From contig NC_092874.1 in assembly GCF_028372415.1 (NCBI RefSeq), positions 334,074,651 to 334,138,650 of the forward strand: 64,000 nucleotides of DNA, in the 5' to 3' direction. Below, piece by piece: positions 21,471 to 33,259 of the stretch. Both the position numbers and the translations under genes were made by a program. Origin of the DNA: Notamacropus eugenii. Its lineage: Eukaryota; Chordata; Mammalia; Diprotodontia; Macropodidae. Position 1 is the stretch's first letter. Each line of letters begins with the position of its first letter. The notes beneath the pieces are model-generated. The model had not been told where the DNA came from. It was given only the letters and a program-made list of their open reading frames with translations, and did no database searches.

Positions 21471-21634
21471 TTTGGGTTGGGCTATTAATTGTACTATTGT
21501 CTGTCTCTGGGGCCAACTGGGAGAGGTAGCCAGAGTTAGGAATGGTTTTTCTTTTTTAAAATAAAATTTCATTGTTTTTAAAATGTAAAAGCAAGCATAC
21601 AAAAAGAGTCCCTTGGGCTTTAGTTTGCTGATTT

Positions 21635-21760
21635 CCAGTCTAGTTCTTATCTCTACATGCAGCTCTGCTACTTACTTAGTACCTACTTTATCTTTTGACA
21701 AGTCACTTCCCCTGCTCTGGGCCTCATTTTCTTACTCTATAAAATGAAGGAGTAAACTTT
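21635..21760 (+). repeat. MIR SINE
   Basis: Core 'TTTGACAAGTCACTTCCCC' followed by 'GGGCCTCATTTTCTTACTC' and 'TATAAAATGAAGGAG'. In NT5M intron 1. Confidence 0.6.
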
Positions 21761-22567
21761 TTTTTAAAAAATTCTTTATTGTAAGGGATGGGTCTCTGTC
21801 TCCCTATGACATTTTATAACTTTGAGACCATTTTAGTGCCACAGTATAGAACTAGTACTATTAAGACAGCTTAAGCTGGGGAAAGAGAAATGTTTAGCTG
21901 TGGTTAAAATTGAATGAGTACACAAACATAATCTGGTGTTTTTCACAAGGAATGTTATTTTTTGTGAATATCATTCAAGGTCACATACAGACAGATCACG
22001 GAACACAAAATAGTATTACACTGAACATGTGATTCATTTAATCCTGTTTAGAAATTAAAAAGATGGTACTCATTCTATAGATGGGCAGACTCAAGCAAGT
22101 TGAGATAAATAGATTTGCACAAAGTACTTTGTGATGGAGAAACAGTGAAGAAGAAAACCACAGAAAGGAGTTGGTAGGTGATCCCTAACAGTTCAATACT
22201 GATTCCCTGGGAGCTTGGGAACTTCAGAGAAGTAATTATTTCTACCTATAGTTGATTACTTCAGGATGGGTCATGTGCATGGCAGACTATATGCTGATGG
22301 AATTTCAGTGGTATTCGCCTGGTTCTTTCTGATTCCCAGAATACTTTTCCCACCTAACTTACTGGGGAAATGCAAAAATTTACCGATGGATATGTAATAA
22401 TTCCTGCTCTCAAGAAGCTAAAATTCTATTGGGAAAAACTACCAGAAAAAAACCATGTAGAAATCTAAGTAAATACAAAATATATGCAAAGTACATACCA
22501 GATACTATCAGGCAGGGACAAGAAAGGCAGTAACTCCTGTGGGCATCAGGGAATGGCTGTGTGGTGG

Positions 22568-23150
22568 TGTTGAGGTGCGGGGCACTTGGGACCCCAAAAT
22601 ACTGACACTCTGAGACTTGCTGAATGAATTAGACTAAAGCCTTCTTTCAGCCAAAGTAAAACAAACTTTAATAAAGATTCTCCATATTGGGTTGGCTCTT
22701 AAGGAGCCTAAGCATTTGTCACATTTGTATTAACAAGCTGGCCAGATACAGTCTGAGCTAGATTGAATCTGAGTTAGATTGAAATTGAGCTCCTTCATGG
22801 GAACAAGAAGAATCTTATATACTGAGGGAGGAATCAAAGTGCCCAGGATCCTGGGGCTGCAGGGATGGTCTTGACAGGGGATGTCTGCCTGCAATGTAAA
22901 ATCTAGGGAGGATCTTGATGGGAATGTCCTGTAGCCCAGACAACAGGATTTTGTTAGGATCAGGGGTGGGGAGTATCTGGGCATGGTGATGTAGACCTCA
23001 AGAGAATGCTACATCAAATAAGGTGAATCCAGAGAGCTTTTGAGGTGAGGTTTTCAAGGGCCCTTTAGACAAATGGGACCAAAACTCTTTTGGGCTGAGA
23101 GACAAAGGCCTCGGCTTGGACTCGTACCCTGTCAGTGGGTCATGCTTGTG
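22568..23150 (-). mobile_element. LTR of the same retroviral family as 17106-17721
   Basis: Read on the minus strand it has a TATATAAG box near 22820, the same 'TGACAAATGCTTAGGCTCC' segment, AATAAAG-like polyadenylation context near 22670, and an end CCCCGCACCTCAACA that pairs with CCCCGAACTTCAACA of the first LTR. The outer (5') edge is uncertain and may extend to about 23290. No retroviral genes are attached. Old and diverged from its partner. Confidence 0.68.
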
Positions 23151-23534
23151 TTGAGCTTTGATAGAAGCCAGGGGTTGTAAGAGACAGAAGAGAGAAGACT
23201 TTGTGTGTATTTCAGGTTTGGGGGACAGTTTTCGCAGAGGCACAGAGACAGAAGTGGAGAACAGCAAACCTGCCAAACAGAGGCATTCCTATCTCATCTT
23301 GCAGTTAGGGCTGCCATTGAGACGTTTTTGAACAAGAAGATAGTTTTCTCAGACTTCAGACAGTTTTGACAGATGGCTGAAAGATTGATTGGAGAGGGGA
23401 GGTAGGAGACCAGGAAATCACGTTAATGACTCATGCAGTAGTCCCCATTATCAAATGCAGTAGAGGGATCTAGCAGAGTGAGGAGTGAAAAAAAGGCCAT
23501 TAGATTTGTTAATTAAGAGAATAGCTTGTAGTTA

Positions 23535-23795
23535 AGATAGAAAGGAAAGGAAGTATACATTTACTGAGTTACTACTATGTGCTAGACACCGTGTTAAGCA
23601 CTTTATAAATATCTCATTTGATTCTAACCTTGTGTATCCTTGTGATAAAATTATTATCTCCATTTTACAGTTGAGAAAACCATGACAGACAGAGTTGAAG
23701 TGACTTGCCCAGAGTCACATCGCTAATAAATATTTGAGGCAGGATTTTAACTCAGATTGTCTTGAAGCTAGACCTAGCACTCTGAAGATCCTCTC
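23535..23795 (-). repeat. MIR/THER1-type CORE-SINE
   Basis: The plus strand reads 'ACTACTATGTGCTAGACACC', 'TCTCCATTTTACAGTTGAG', 'TGACTTGCCCAGAGTCACA' and 'GGATTTTAACTCAGATTG': a near full-length antisense copy. Confidence 0.8.
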
Positions 23796-23944
23796 TCTCA
23801 CATAAGCCCCAGCAAATATCTGAAGAGGACCCCAGAAAAAGCAAAGATAAAGAAACTGGAAAATTCCTCTTCCATCCTGTCCAGAACTGTACCAAAAAAA
23901 TGCTCCAAAGCCTACTAAGGTGGGGAAAGGGGTGTCGAAGTCAC

Positions 23945-25690
23945 TGACACAAGTACGAGTTCATTCAGAAGCTTTCAGAGGCAGAGAGAGGGGCTGCTTG
24001 AGGAAAGCCAGTGCAAACGCTGAGAAATGAATCAGAAGCTGGAGGATGAAGGGGGAGGAGTGCCAGTGAAGCCGCACAAGTTCCTTCAAACCTCTCGGAA
24101 ACCTCCAGTACTCTGAATGACAAGGCAGAGTTGCAGGCCAGTGCAGTGTGTAGTAATTAGGGGCCTGAAGCCAGATCCTGGCACTGCCTGTAGGAACAGA
24201 AGGTGACACAGAACCAGCCTATGGAGATTTCTGTCCAAGGAGGCAGAGCCTAGCTATACAGTCCTTGGAGCAGGAGACAGAACCAGTGCAGGGTTCTGGA
24301 CAGTAAGTAGAGCCTGGTGGACATACAAGAGGTCTGAGAGTAGCACAGTCTCTAATATCTCCTTGGGCCTATCAGGACACAAATAGGAATTAGAGCCAAT
24401 ATATAGTTAGGAATTACGTCAGGAGGAGACAAAATGGCCAATGCCAGAATCCGTCATTAACTGCTAAGAAATTGATAGAGAGACAAGCATTGGGTTAAAG
24501 GTAGGAGTCTAATTATGCTATGTCTATATCATCGGTATACTGGACTACATAGGAAACAGGACCAAGTAAGGAGATGCGGCATCTAATAGTGCCAGAGAAT
24601 GCTGGTCTGAGCTCATACGCCCAAGCTAAAATCTGAGGCAGAAAATGCAAGCAGATGGAAGGACACATCAGACGGTGAAGAAATGCTTTTTAGCAGAGAA
24701 GCCCAAGGGGTGAACTCTGAAGCAGAAGTGATACCACAACTACTGCAAGCCGAACCTCAGAGGAAAAAAATTTGGTTTGACCAGAAATACCAGAAGAGGG
24801 GCTGGAGGAAATGAAGCGAGAGATTTTAAAAAGGGAATTTTAGTTCTGAAGGGAAAACATGGAAAGAAGATCAAATAGCCTAGAACAGAAGGTTGGCTCT
24901 TTTACCTAAGAGGTATGGAGCAATCAGTACTCACTCTATGAGAATATTAGAAGAAGGTCAAATAGGAGAAAATGTAATGTAGCTACTGTTAAAAAAACCT
25001 TGTCTGGAAAACAGGCTTCATAGAGATACTTTAAACATCATTGAACACCAGTGACTCCTTTAACCATAACCAAACAAAACACCTAAACACCATACATCAA
25101 GAAATCCTGAAAGTAAACTGCCCGGACTTAATAGAACCTAAGGAAAAGTGGGAATAATACTGCTCATCTCCTGCAACTCCAGGCTGAAGATAAATGTAAT
25201 AGCATGGCCAAAAGCCAGACCTTCCAAGGCAAAGAAGAAATATCCTGTAAGGAAGCAGTTCAAGTACCAACCACATTCAGCATCACCCAAGATTGTGTGC
25301 ACATACTAAAAAGGAGAGAAAACCTTGGAATATGTTCATAGAGAAAAGGGAAAGGGTGACAATAAAGAGTAGTTCACCCTGCAATAATGTGTCCTGTAAG
25401 GGGAAAAAATGTATTGTTACTAAACTAGAGGGCTTTCAAGCATTAAGAAATCTAGAAAGAGAAATACATTTGAGCAATTAGAAAAGGTCACTAAACCATG
25501 ATGAAACACTTATGTTCTAATGGAGAGAAGAGACAAGTGTCCCTTCAGAATCTTAATATCTTTAAGGGTTACAAAAGGAGTTAAATAAAACAAATACAGG
25601 GTCTGGGGATGCTTTTGTTCTGTTTTGTTGGTTTCAAGAGAGGAAACAAAAGGGAGGGGCTGAAAGGAATATTAAAGGAAAGAAGTTAGG
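23945..25690 (+). repeat. Old L1 5' UTR and ORF1 relic
   Basis: 5'-UTR-like sequence (about 23945-24600) leads into degraded ORF1: 'AAATCCTGAAAGTAAACTGC', 'CTGCCCGGACTTAATAGAACC', 'AAGCAGTTCAAGTACCAACC' and 'GGGCTTTCAAGCATTAAG', each aligning with the intact ORF1 at 7561-8661. No long frame survives. Confidence 0.65.
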
Positions 25691-25814
25691 AAGATGTGGG
25701 AAGAACTTGCCATGTCACACAAATGGTATATGTGATAAGAGTGTATACCAACAGGAAGGAAAAGATGGGGAAAGTGTGCGTTTTGTAACCTCACTTTTAT
25801 CAAAATCAGATAAA

Positions 25815-26055
25815 GAGAGGAAGGGAATAAGCATTTATATAGCACCGTTATATAAAGTGCCAGGCACTTTACAGATATTATTTGTTCCTCACAACAGATA
25901 GATGCTGTTATTATTCCCATTTTGCAGGTGAGGAAAATTGAGGCAAACGAATTAAGTGACTTTGCCAAGATCACATAACCAGCAGGGGTGGATGTGAACT
26001 CAGGTCTTCCTAACTCCAGGCCCGTACTGTCTCCACTGTGCCACCTAGTTGCATC
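25815..26055 (-). repeat. MIR/THER1-type CORE-SINE
   Basis: 'AATAAGCATTTATATAGCACC', 'CCATTTTGCAGGTGAGG', 'GTGAACTCAGGTCTTCC' and 'CACTGTGCCACCTAGTTGC': a complete antisense copy including the tRNA head. Confidence 0.85.
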
Positions 26056-26069
26056 TTAAAGGAGGATTG

Positions 26070-26070
<1 letters not shown>

Positions 26071-26105
<35 letters not shown>
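26071..26105. repeat. (CA)n microsatellite
   Basis: About 17 uninterrupted CA units directly after the SINE at 25815-26055. Confidence 0.95.
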
Positions 26106-26107
<2 letters not shown>

Positions 26108-26109
26108 TT

Positions 26110-26672
26110 ATTCGGTGTAGTAACACATTTTATTCAAGGGTGTATGGCTGTTCAAGGAGGACTAGCACCTCTGGTCTGAGGGCTTGCCAAGCCCTTTTCA
26201 GGGCTGCTTATCTACCTTTTATTGTCCACTTGGCACTCAACTCTCACCTGTGGCTTCAAGAAGCTGTAGCATGCACAGTGGTCCTCCCCAGTAAGATGGG
26301 CTAAACCAGATGGAGGGGAACCAATGAACCAAAAATCCATTGGTGAGTTAGGGGAGTGTCTACCCTAAGCATGTGAATGCTTAATCACTGGAATGGGTGG
26401 ATGAGAATAGTTTGTTCCAGTAACCACAAAGGTAGCAGATGCTGTGGAGTGCTTAGAGTCAGACGTTGAAGACACCAAGGTCAACCACTGCATCCTAGGC
26501 CATTACCAGTCATCCTGACTTTTGTCTTGCCATTAAACTTCTGTGACTCTGAAGAGAGAGTGAGTTTGACAACTTTGTGCGACTCTACCTCACTTAAGTC
26601 CTATTCAAACACTGGTCTGGGCATGACCCTGCAGCATCATTGGTCCTCTTCAAGAGTGAAGGACGAACAAAA
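26110..26672 (+). repeat. RTE LINE 3' end
   Basis: The 3' UTR ends 'GCATCCTAGGCCATTACCAG', 'TCATCCTGACTTTTGTC', 'TTCAAGAGTGAAGGACGAAC'. This tail is collinear with the tails of the SINEs at 4840, 6939, 53058 and 55381. Part of the upstream stretch may be the end of the RT frame. Confidence 0.7.
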
Positions 26673-27139
26673 ATGTTGTACTCCATAGGAATATAAGTGG
26701 GTCAGGGGAAGGGAAAGGAGGTCATAAGAGGAAGTTTAATACTCCTGAGTAAAACAAACTTCAGCTTTAGGTACTTGATCATAAAAGGGTATTTAAAAAG
26801 AGAGAAAGAAAATACAGGGGGTCTGGGTTTGGTGAAGAAACGAGAGACAGTGAAGTAGGTGCAGATAATTTCAATTACAGAGTACAGTTTTTTGTTTTTT
26901 GGTTTTTTTTGCTTTTTTCTACTGCCTTCTTCATAAGACAAGAAGAAAAAATTATGAGAGGATAGGTTGATACAAAATTTAAAAACTGTGGTGGTGAATG
27001 CGAATGGCATGGACCCATAACAGGTGAGGGGAGAATGGGCAGGAGAAAGCAGAATCAAAATACATTGAATTCTTGAAACATAAAGATTCACTCAGTACTG
27101 AAGTGTATATTTGATCTCATTAATTTGAGAGTTCCCCCT

Positions 27140-29770
27140 CCAAAGCCTCCTAGTTCAACCCAGCCCTGCATGTGTGTCCTCTCTAAAGTTTAATCACAGA
27201 GGGTCCATCCAACATGCTAGAGGCCTTCCTTGTATCCTCTGGACATCAAGGGGTACCAGTGGAACATTCTGTCTACCTGTGATTCCTCTTGTCACGTGTC
27301 CAGCCCATCTTCTCTTTCTTTCATACTGTTTCTTGATTACATCCTTCTGCTTTTCAGAGTTTCTTGTTGGTTATATGTTGCAACCTGCTCAGACTCACCG
27401 TGTAAGTTTTCATTGCCCTCTGTGTGATGCTTATCTGTAGTTCTTTAAATGAAGTTGTATGTACTAAGTCTAACAGTAAAATATTTGTGTTGAAAAGATA
27501 GGCCTTTGCAGTTATGGAGATCTTGAGGGTCAGTAAGAGAGCTCTGCAGTTTCTCCAAAGCCATCCAGCCCTTTTTCCTCTTCAGCTGTGGGCCCACCTC
27601 TTTGTCCATTTGTACTATCCCAGATGAATATATTGTTGAACAAAGGTTCCATGCAGATGCTTATTGAAATCTGGGCAACAGATATTCTTCCTCTATTTGG
27701 TCTTTCTCATGTGGATGGACTTACCAAGCTCTGTTGAGTGACTATAGATCCTTTTCAGGAGGTTTTTCAGCATCTGGGACTTGATGCAATCAGTATAATG
27801 TCATCTGCAAAAAGGAGCTTCTAGAGGACTTTCAACCCACAGGAAATCTTTCTACTACCTGGGTCTCCCCTATCACTCTGGCAAATAGTTTTGATGAGCA
27901 AACATTGCTGTTTTATGCCTCACCTGATTTTTATTAGAAGCGGATTATACCTTCTGAGGACTCCTAAATGATTTTGCTCAGTGATAGAGGACAGGTTGTG
28001 AAAGAGGCTGTTAGTGTTTTTGTCCTGGCAAGTTGGATGTTCCTTGTTGTTGAAATCAACAAACAATAAACACAATGGAATTTTGCCTTCTCTGCATCTT
28101 TCAGTCAGTGGTAAAATGATAAACATGTGGACCATTGTTCAATATGACTTGTGAAAGCCTGCTTATTCTCTACTAATACTCCCATTGAAGATGCCCTCAG
28201 TTCATTTATAGATGATCTGACAAGAGAGTAGGCATATTGGTTGATAGTTATTGTTTTCTCAGACATCTCTTTAGGGGCATTAACAAGGTTTGTGTTTGTT
28301 CTATACCTTTTATAGCTTACTCTCCTCCAGATTCCTTCCTTATTAGTATTACAGCGCCCTCACAATTATGTATTCCCAACCATAAGCTCCTCTCTGCATA
28401 TCGGATACAATCTGTCTGCTTTTCCCTTCTTCTGTTCTTTTAGTGCCATTTCTGCTTCCTTTGTAAGCACTTTAGGAACAGTGATGTTCATGTCTAAGTG
28501 CGATGATTCCATTTTCTTGGTGAACAAAAAATTGGTTGAAATGGTTCTTGCAAATCTTTTCCATTTTTCTTCTTTCTGTGGTTCTCTTCCATTTTCATCC
28601 TTGAATATCCTTTGAATTACTTTGCTTGGTTGGACATTTTTGTCAAACTTTCTTTAAACTGGACTTTTCTTCCATTGTATCTCTCTGCTTTATAAGGTAT
28701 GATACTGCTTATAATTTGTACTCTATCATTATAATGATTTTTACAGACCAGCTTATTTTCTAACATAGTATTATCTTTGACCACTATCTCTCTTTTGACA
28801 AATAATGTTTGCTGACTAAGGTGTGCAAGCTCTTTAGGTTTCTTTGTAATTTACATTTACATGTAAATTTACATGTAAATTACATTTACAGTCTTTCTAA
28901 TTTACATCAGTTTAACTGCTGGATGAAATTATTATAATTGGTATCAGTGTCTTTTCCATTGTCCGTGTCTCCTTTTCCATTTTTTAATCACTTGTTTAAA
29001 TAAGTCCAAGTTAAATCTTTTTTTACTCCATCTCTTTTTTTATTAGAATTTTTTTCTTCTTGTCAGCTCTGAAAATGACTGTACACAAGCCACTGATTCA
29101 GTGATAACTTATTTATAAATCTTTTCCCATCCTTTAAAATGTCAGTTTTCAATCTTTATGCTCTCATTTTGTGCTTGCCAAGTCCAGCACCTCCCATTTG
29201 TCTTTTTGAAGACCAGTATTCATGATGTTAAAGGCATAGGACTTCTTTATGTCTTTGACTTCTCTCATTTCTTTCTCTTGAACCATCCTTTCCCATGTAT
29301 TTTTCCCTAACTTTACATTTTCCCATTTTTGCATCGAAGTTACCAAGTATCAGAGTAGTCTATGTAGTGTAAGCAATTTTTAGTAGAATTTCTCCACCAT
29401 TTAATCCTTATCAGCTCATGCTGGTATGTAAATTGCAATTTTTTTTTCCCATGGAGGTCTTTTTTGCAAATACTTATCTTCAGTTCTGTAATATCCCATG
29501 AAATAACTTTATCAAATATCCAATGAAATGGTATTTATTATAGCTTTTGGGTCTACAATAAAACCTACGCTACCACTTCCTTTCTTTGCCCCTCTTCTTT
29601 ACCTCTAAATACCTTGGAGCCAGCCATCTTTGTATTTAGCTACAATTTCCTTCTTTTGGTTTTATTTATAGCAAGAATGACAAGGTTGATACTATTTAGC
29701 TTCTTCAGCAGTATATCCTGTTGTTCGTCATTGGACAAAGATCTCACATTCATAGTACCAACAGTCAAAT
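27140..29770 (-). repeat. RTE-clade LINE body (endonuclease and reverse transcriptase relic)
   Basis: On the minus strand, 29340-29160 encodes a diverged RTE endonuclease segment (NFDAKMGK..., later RNERSQR.., DLASTK region). The frame at 28135-27920 reads TERCREGKIPLCLLFVDFN, matching the RTE/BovB RT motif 'EKCREYNxPLCLLFVDF'. Frames are broken throughout. It lies antisense in NT5M intron 1. Whether it and the oppositely oriented tail at 26110 were one element is not clear. Confidence 0.65.
28845..28892. repeat. Near-palindromic TTTACATGTAAA cluster
   Basis: Repeated ACATTTACATGTAAATTTACATGT units form overlapping inverted repeats within the RTE relic. Probably local slippage or templated duplication. 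Confidence 0.6.
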
Positions 29771-30099
29771 AAAATTTCTTGATGGTCTAAAAACTTTGTG
29801 ATTCATAATTCCCTTTGCTCTTTTCTCCACATTTCTCAGCCTCAATGACTGCAGAAGTATTAGGGGGATACATGGGGCTGATGGCCATATACAATTTTTT
29901 CTTTGTTTCATAGGTAGCTGTATCCAAAAAAAGATTTATCACAGGATGGCAAAATTGATCCTTGGAAAACAGATTTGGGCTATTTTTACACAGAAGACTG
30001 TGACACACAGTGAGGAACTAAAAGTTTTAAAACCATTGAAATGGTAAATAAAACTAGGAGCCTTTTAAAAAAATACATTAAAGATAAACTGTTAGCTAA

Positions 30100-32740
30100 T
30101 GTAATGTAAAAAAGAAAGACTCACTTGGCAATATAAAAACTAAAAATAATTCACAACAAATGAGTAGGAAATAGAGCAACTTATTAGTGGCTATTTTGCA
30201 TAATAATAGGTCAACAAAACTGATACCATAAATGGATGAATATTTAAGAAAATTATATGTCTAGATGATCATAACAAGAAATCAAGAACTTAAATAATAT
30301 AGTTTAATAAAAAGAAATTGAACAAGCCATAATGGAATTTCCAAAGAAAAAAAAATCAAAGAGCATGTAAATTTGTAAGTGAATTCAATATTCAAAGAAC
30401 AATTAATTCCAATATTATATAAATTCTTTGCAAAAATATGGAAAGGAAATATCCTACCAATTTCTGTCTATGGACCTGATACCTAAACTAAAGAAAGATA
30501 AAGCAGACCCAGCAACATGAATTTCCCCGAATATCTACCTCCTTGATGGGTTTCTATAAGTATTTCTCCATTCTTCCCCACTGACACAGTATAATTTGTG
30601 AGAGTATGACTGAAGTTTATGGGCAGTCTCACACATTTCTATTGTGATTTCTGTGTAGTAAATATTTAATGATTAATAGTTTAAAAAAAGATAAACAAAG
30701 AATGTTACATACCAATACTTGTATTGAATGTTGACATCAATTATTGAATAACATATTAGCAAAGAGGCTACATCAACTTATTTAAAAGATTATATACCAT
30801 GATCAGGTTGATATTTGCCAGGAATATAGGATTGATTCAATGTTAGGAAAACTGTAAACATGATAGATCATATTAATAATAAATACAATAAAATAATTAT
30901 GATGCAGGAAAGTCTTTTTGCAAAATGCATTACCTCTTTCTGTTAAAAATATTGAAAAACATGAATAAAAAGACTGACTTAATACAGTACCTCTTTCTGT
31001 TAAAAATATTGAAAAACATGAATAAAAAGACTGATACTTAAGAGAGTAAATAGTAAGGAGGTAAAATTAAGATCTAGCATTATATGTAAAGGCTAGAAGT
31101 CTTTCCAATAAGACCAAAGCTAAAGCAAAGCTGTCCATTGTAAGAATTATTATTTGATATACTTCTAGAAATACTACCTACAAGGTATTAGATAAGGAAA
31201 AGAAATTGAGTAAAGGGGCATAGACAGACTTACTGTTTTTTGTTGATAACATAATAAAGAGCCCTAGAGAGTCAACTAAAATTAAATGAAATAATAACTT
31301 CAGCATAAATTAGCAGGCTGTCATCAATTAATAAGCATCTTTTATCGATAAATTACCAAGTATTTATTAATTGCCTTCTATGTGCTAGGCATTTTGTTAG
31401 GTACTAGGGATATAAATACTATGAATGAAATAATCTAGGCTTTCAAGGAGCTTGCATTTTATAATAATTTATTATAAAATAAACCAACAAATCCTTTGTA
31501 TGTATCACCATCAAAATTCAATGAGAAGAGATAGAAAAAGAAATTCTCTCAGAATAATTACAAAACATATAAAATAACTGGGAGTTCACATACTGTGACA
31601 CGCACAGGAAATGCATGTAGCTATAGCTACAAAACACTTTATGGAAGTAAGAACAGATTTAAATAATTAAAGAGCTCTTCATTGACCTAGTATCATAGTG
31701 TTCATTAAACCCATAGACACAACTATTGGGGTAAAGATTTACTATTCAACAAAAACTGCTGAGAAAATGGAATTTTACCTTGTAGAAGTTAGATTTAAAT
31801 CATCTACTGCAATAAACTTCTAACAAATGATAGATATATGAGCTAGATATAAGTTCACTTCACAAATAAGAGGAACAGGAAAGGAAATAATTTCATAACA
31901 ATGGATAGGGAAGCTTACAAGAGAAAAATAGGCAATTTTCATTATACAAATGAAAAATGTTCTGTACAAACAAAATCAATTAGTTAAAAATTAGAAATCA
32001 GTTAGCTGGGAAAAAAAGTCTTTATAGCAATTCTCTCTGATAAAGATCTTGTATCCAAGATATTTAAGAAACCGATTCAGAAGTATAAGAAAGACAGCCA
32101 TTCCCCAATAGGTAAATGGTCAAAATAAATGGAATAGGCAGTTCTCAAAGGAAGAAATCAAGCTTATATTAAAAATGTCCCAAATAACTAATAATTAGAA
32201 AAATGCAAATTAAAACAACCCTGAAGTTCCACTGTATACCTGTCAGGTTGGTAAAAATGACAAAACATTACAATCATTGGAGGGGCTACAGGAATACTAA
32301 CACACAAATAAGCACTATTGTTGATGGAACTGTGAATTGGTAGAGCCATCCTTGAAAGCAATTTGGAACTATATCCTTAAAGTCACTAAATTGTCCATAT
32401 TCTTTGACCCTGCGATACCATTACTAGACCTGTATTCTATAGAGGTCAAAGAAAGAAGAAAAGGACCCATATGGACAAAAATATTTAGACAACTCTTTTT
32501 GTTTGTTTGTTACATCAAAGAACTGGAAACAAAGGGAGAGGCCATCAATTAGAAAATGGTTGAACAAATTATTGTATATGATTTTCGCATTATTGTGTAG
32601 CAAAAAATAAAAGGAACAGTTTCAGAGAAACCTGGGAAGCCTTGTACAAACTGATGTGGAGTGAAGTGAAATGACCAGGAGAAGAATTTTTGTTAGTAAC
32701 AACAATACTGTAAAAAAAACAACTTTAAAACCCATAAGAA
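30100..32740 (+). repeat. Old L1 ORF2 relic field
   Basis: A/T-rich degraded L1 ORF2 in sense orientation: 'CCAATTTCTGTCTATGGACC', 'AGGAATATAGGATTGATTCA', 'TACAATAAAATAATTATGATG', 'TTACTAGACCTGTATTC', 'TACATCAAAGAACTGGAAAC'. A dispersed non-LINE repeat (31350-31490) interrupts it. No frame over 71 codons. Confidence 0.65.
30931..31034. repeat. 47-bp direct tandem duplication, period 57
   Basis: The 47-bp segment beginning TACCTCTTTCTGTTAAAAAT occurs identically at 30931-30977 and 30988-31034, with 10 bp between. It lies within old L1 sequence; the identity shows the duplication is much younger than the L1. Confidence 0.9.
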
Positions 32741-33259
32741 TTCTGACCAATGAATTGGCTAACTAAGATTCCAGAGGACTGAAGATGGGAAGATAACACA
32801 AATTACTTACCTCCTGACAATGGGGTGATGAACTCAAGGTGTGAACTGATACAGGGTGAAATCAGTGGAACTGGGAGAACAGCTTATTCAGTGACTAAAA
32901 CATTGTAAAGAAAAACAACTGTGAAAGACTTAAAAACTCTGCTCACTGCAGTAACCAATGACAACTTCAGTAGATTGATGACAATTCATCCTTTCCTTCT
33001 CTTGGCAGAGAGGTGATGGCTTAGAGGTACAGAATCAGATATATATTTTCAAACATAGGTAATGGATGAACACCTATTTGTTATAATGGTGAGCAAAATT
33101 TTCTGGCAAGGAGAAAGTATTGTATTGTGGAGGTTTGGGAATAGTGACAGTGATACTAAAAAAGTTGGGAGGAAAGGAGTATTAAAGAGTCATTAAATAA
33201 ATGAACACAGGAGAACATGGAAATTTTGGGGGAAGGATTCAGACAGGGCAGCATTGGAA

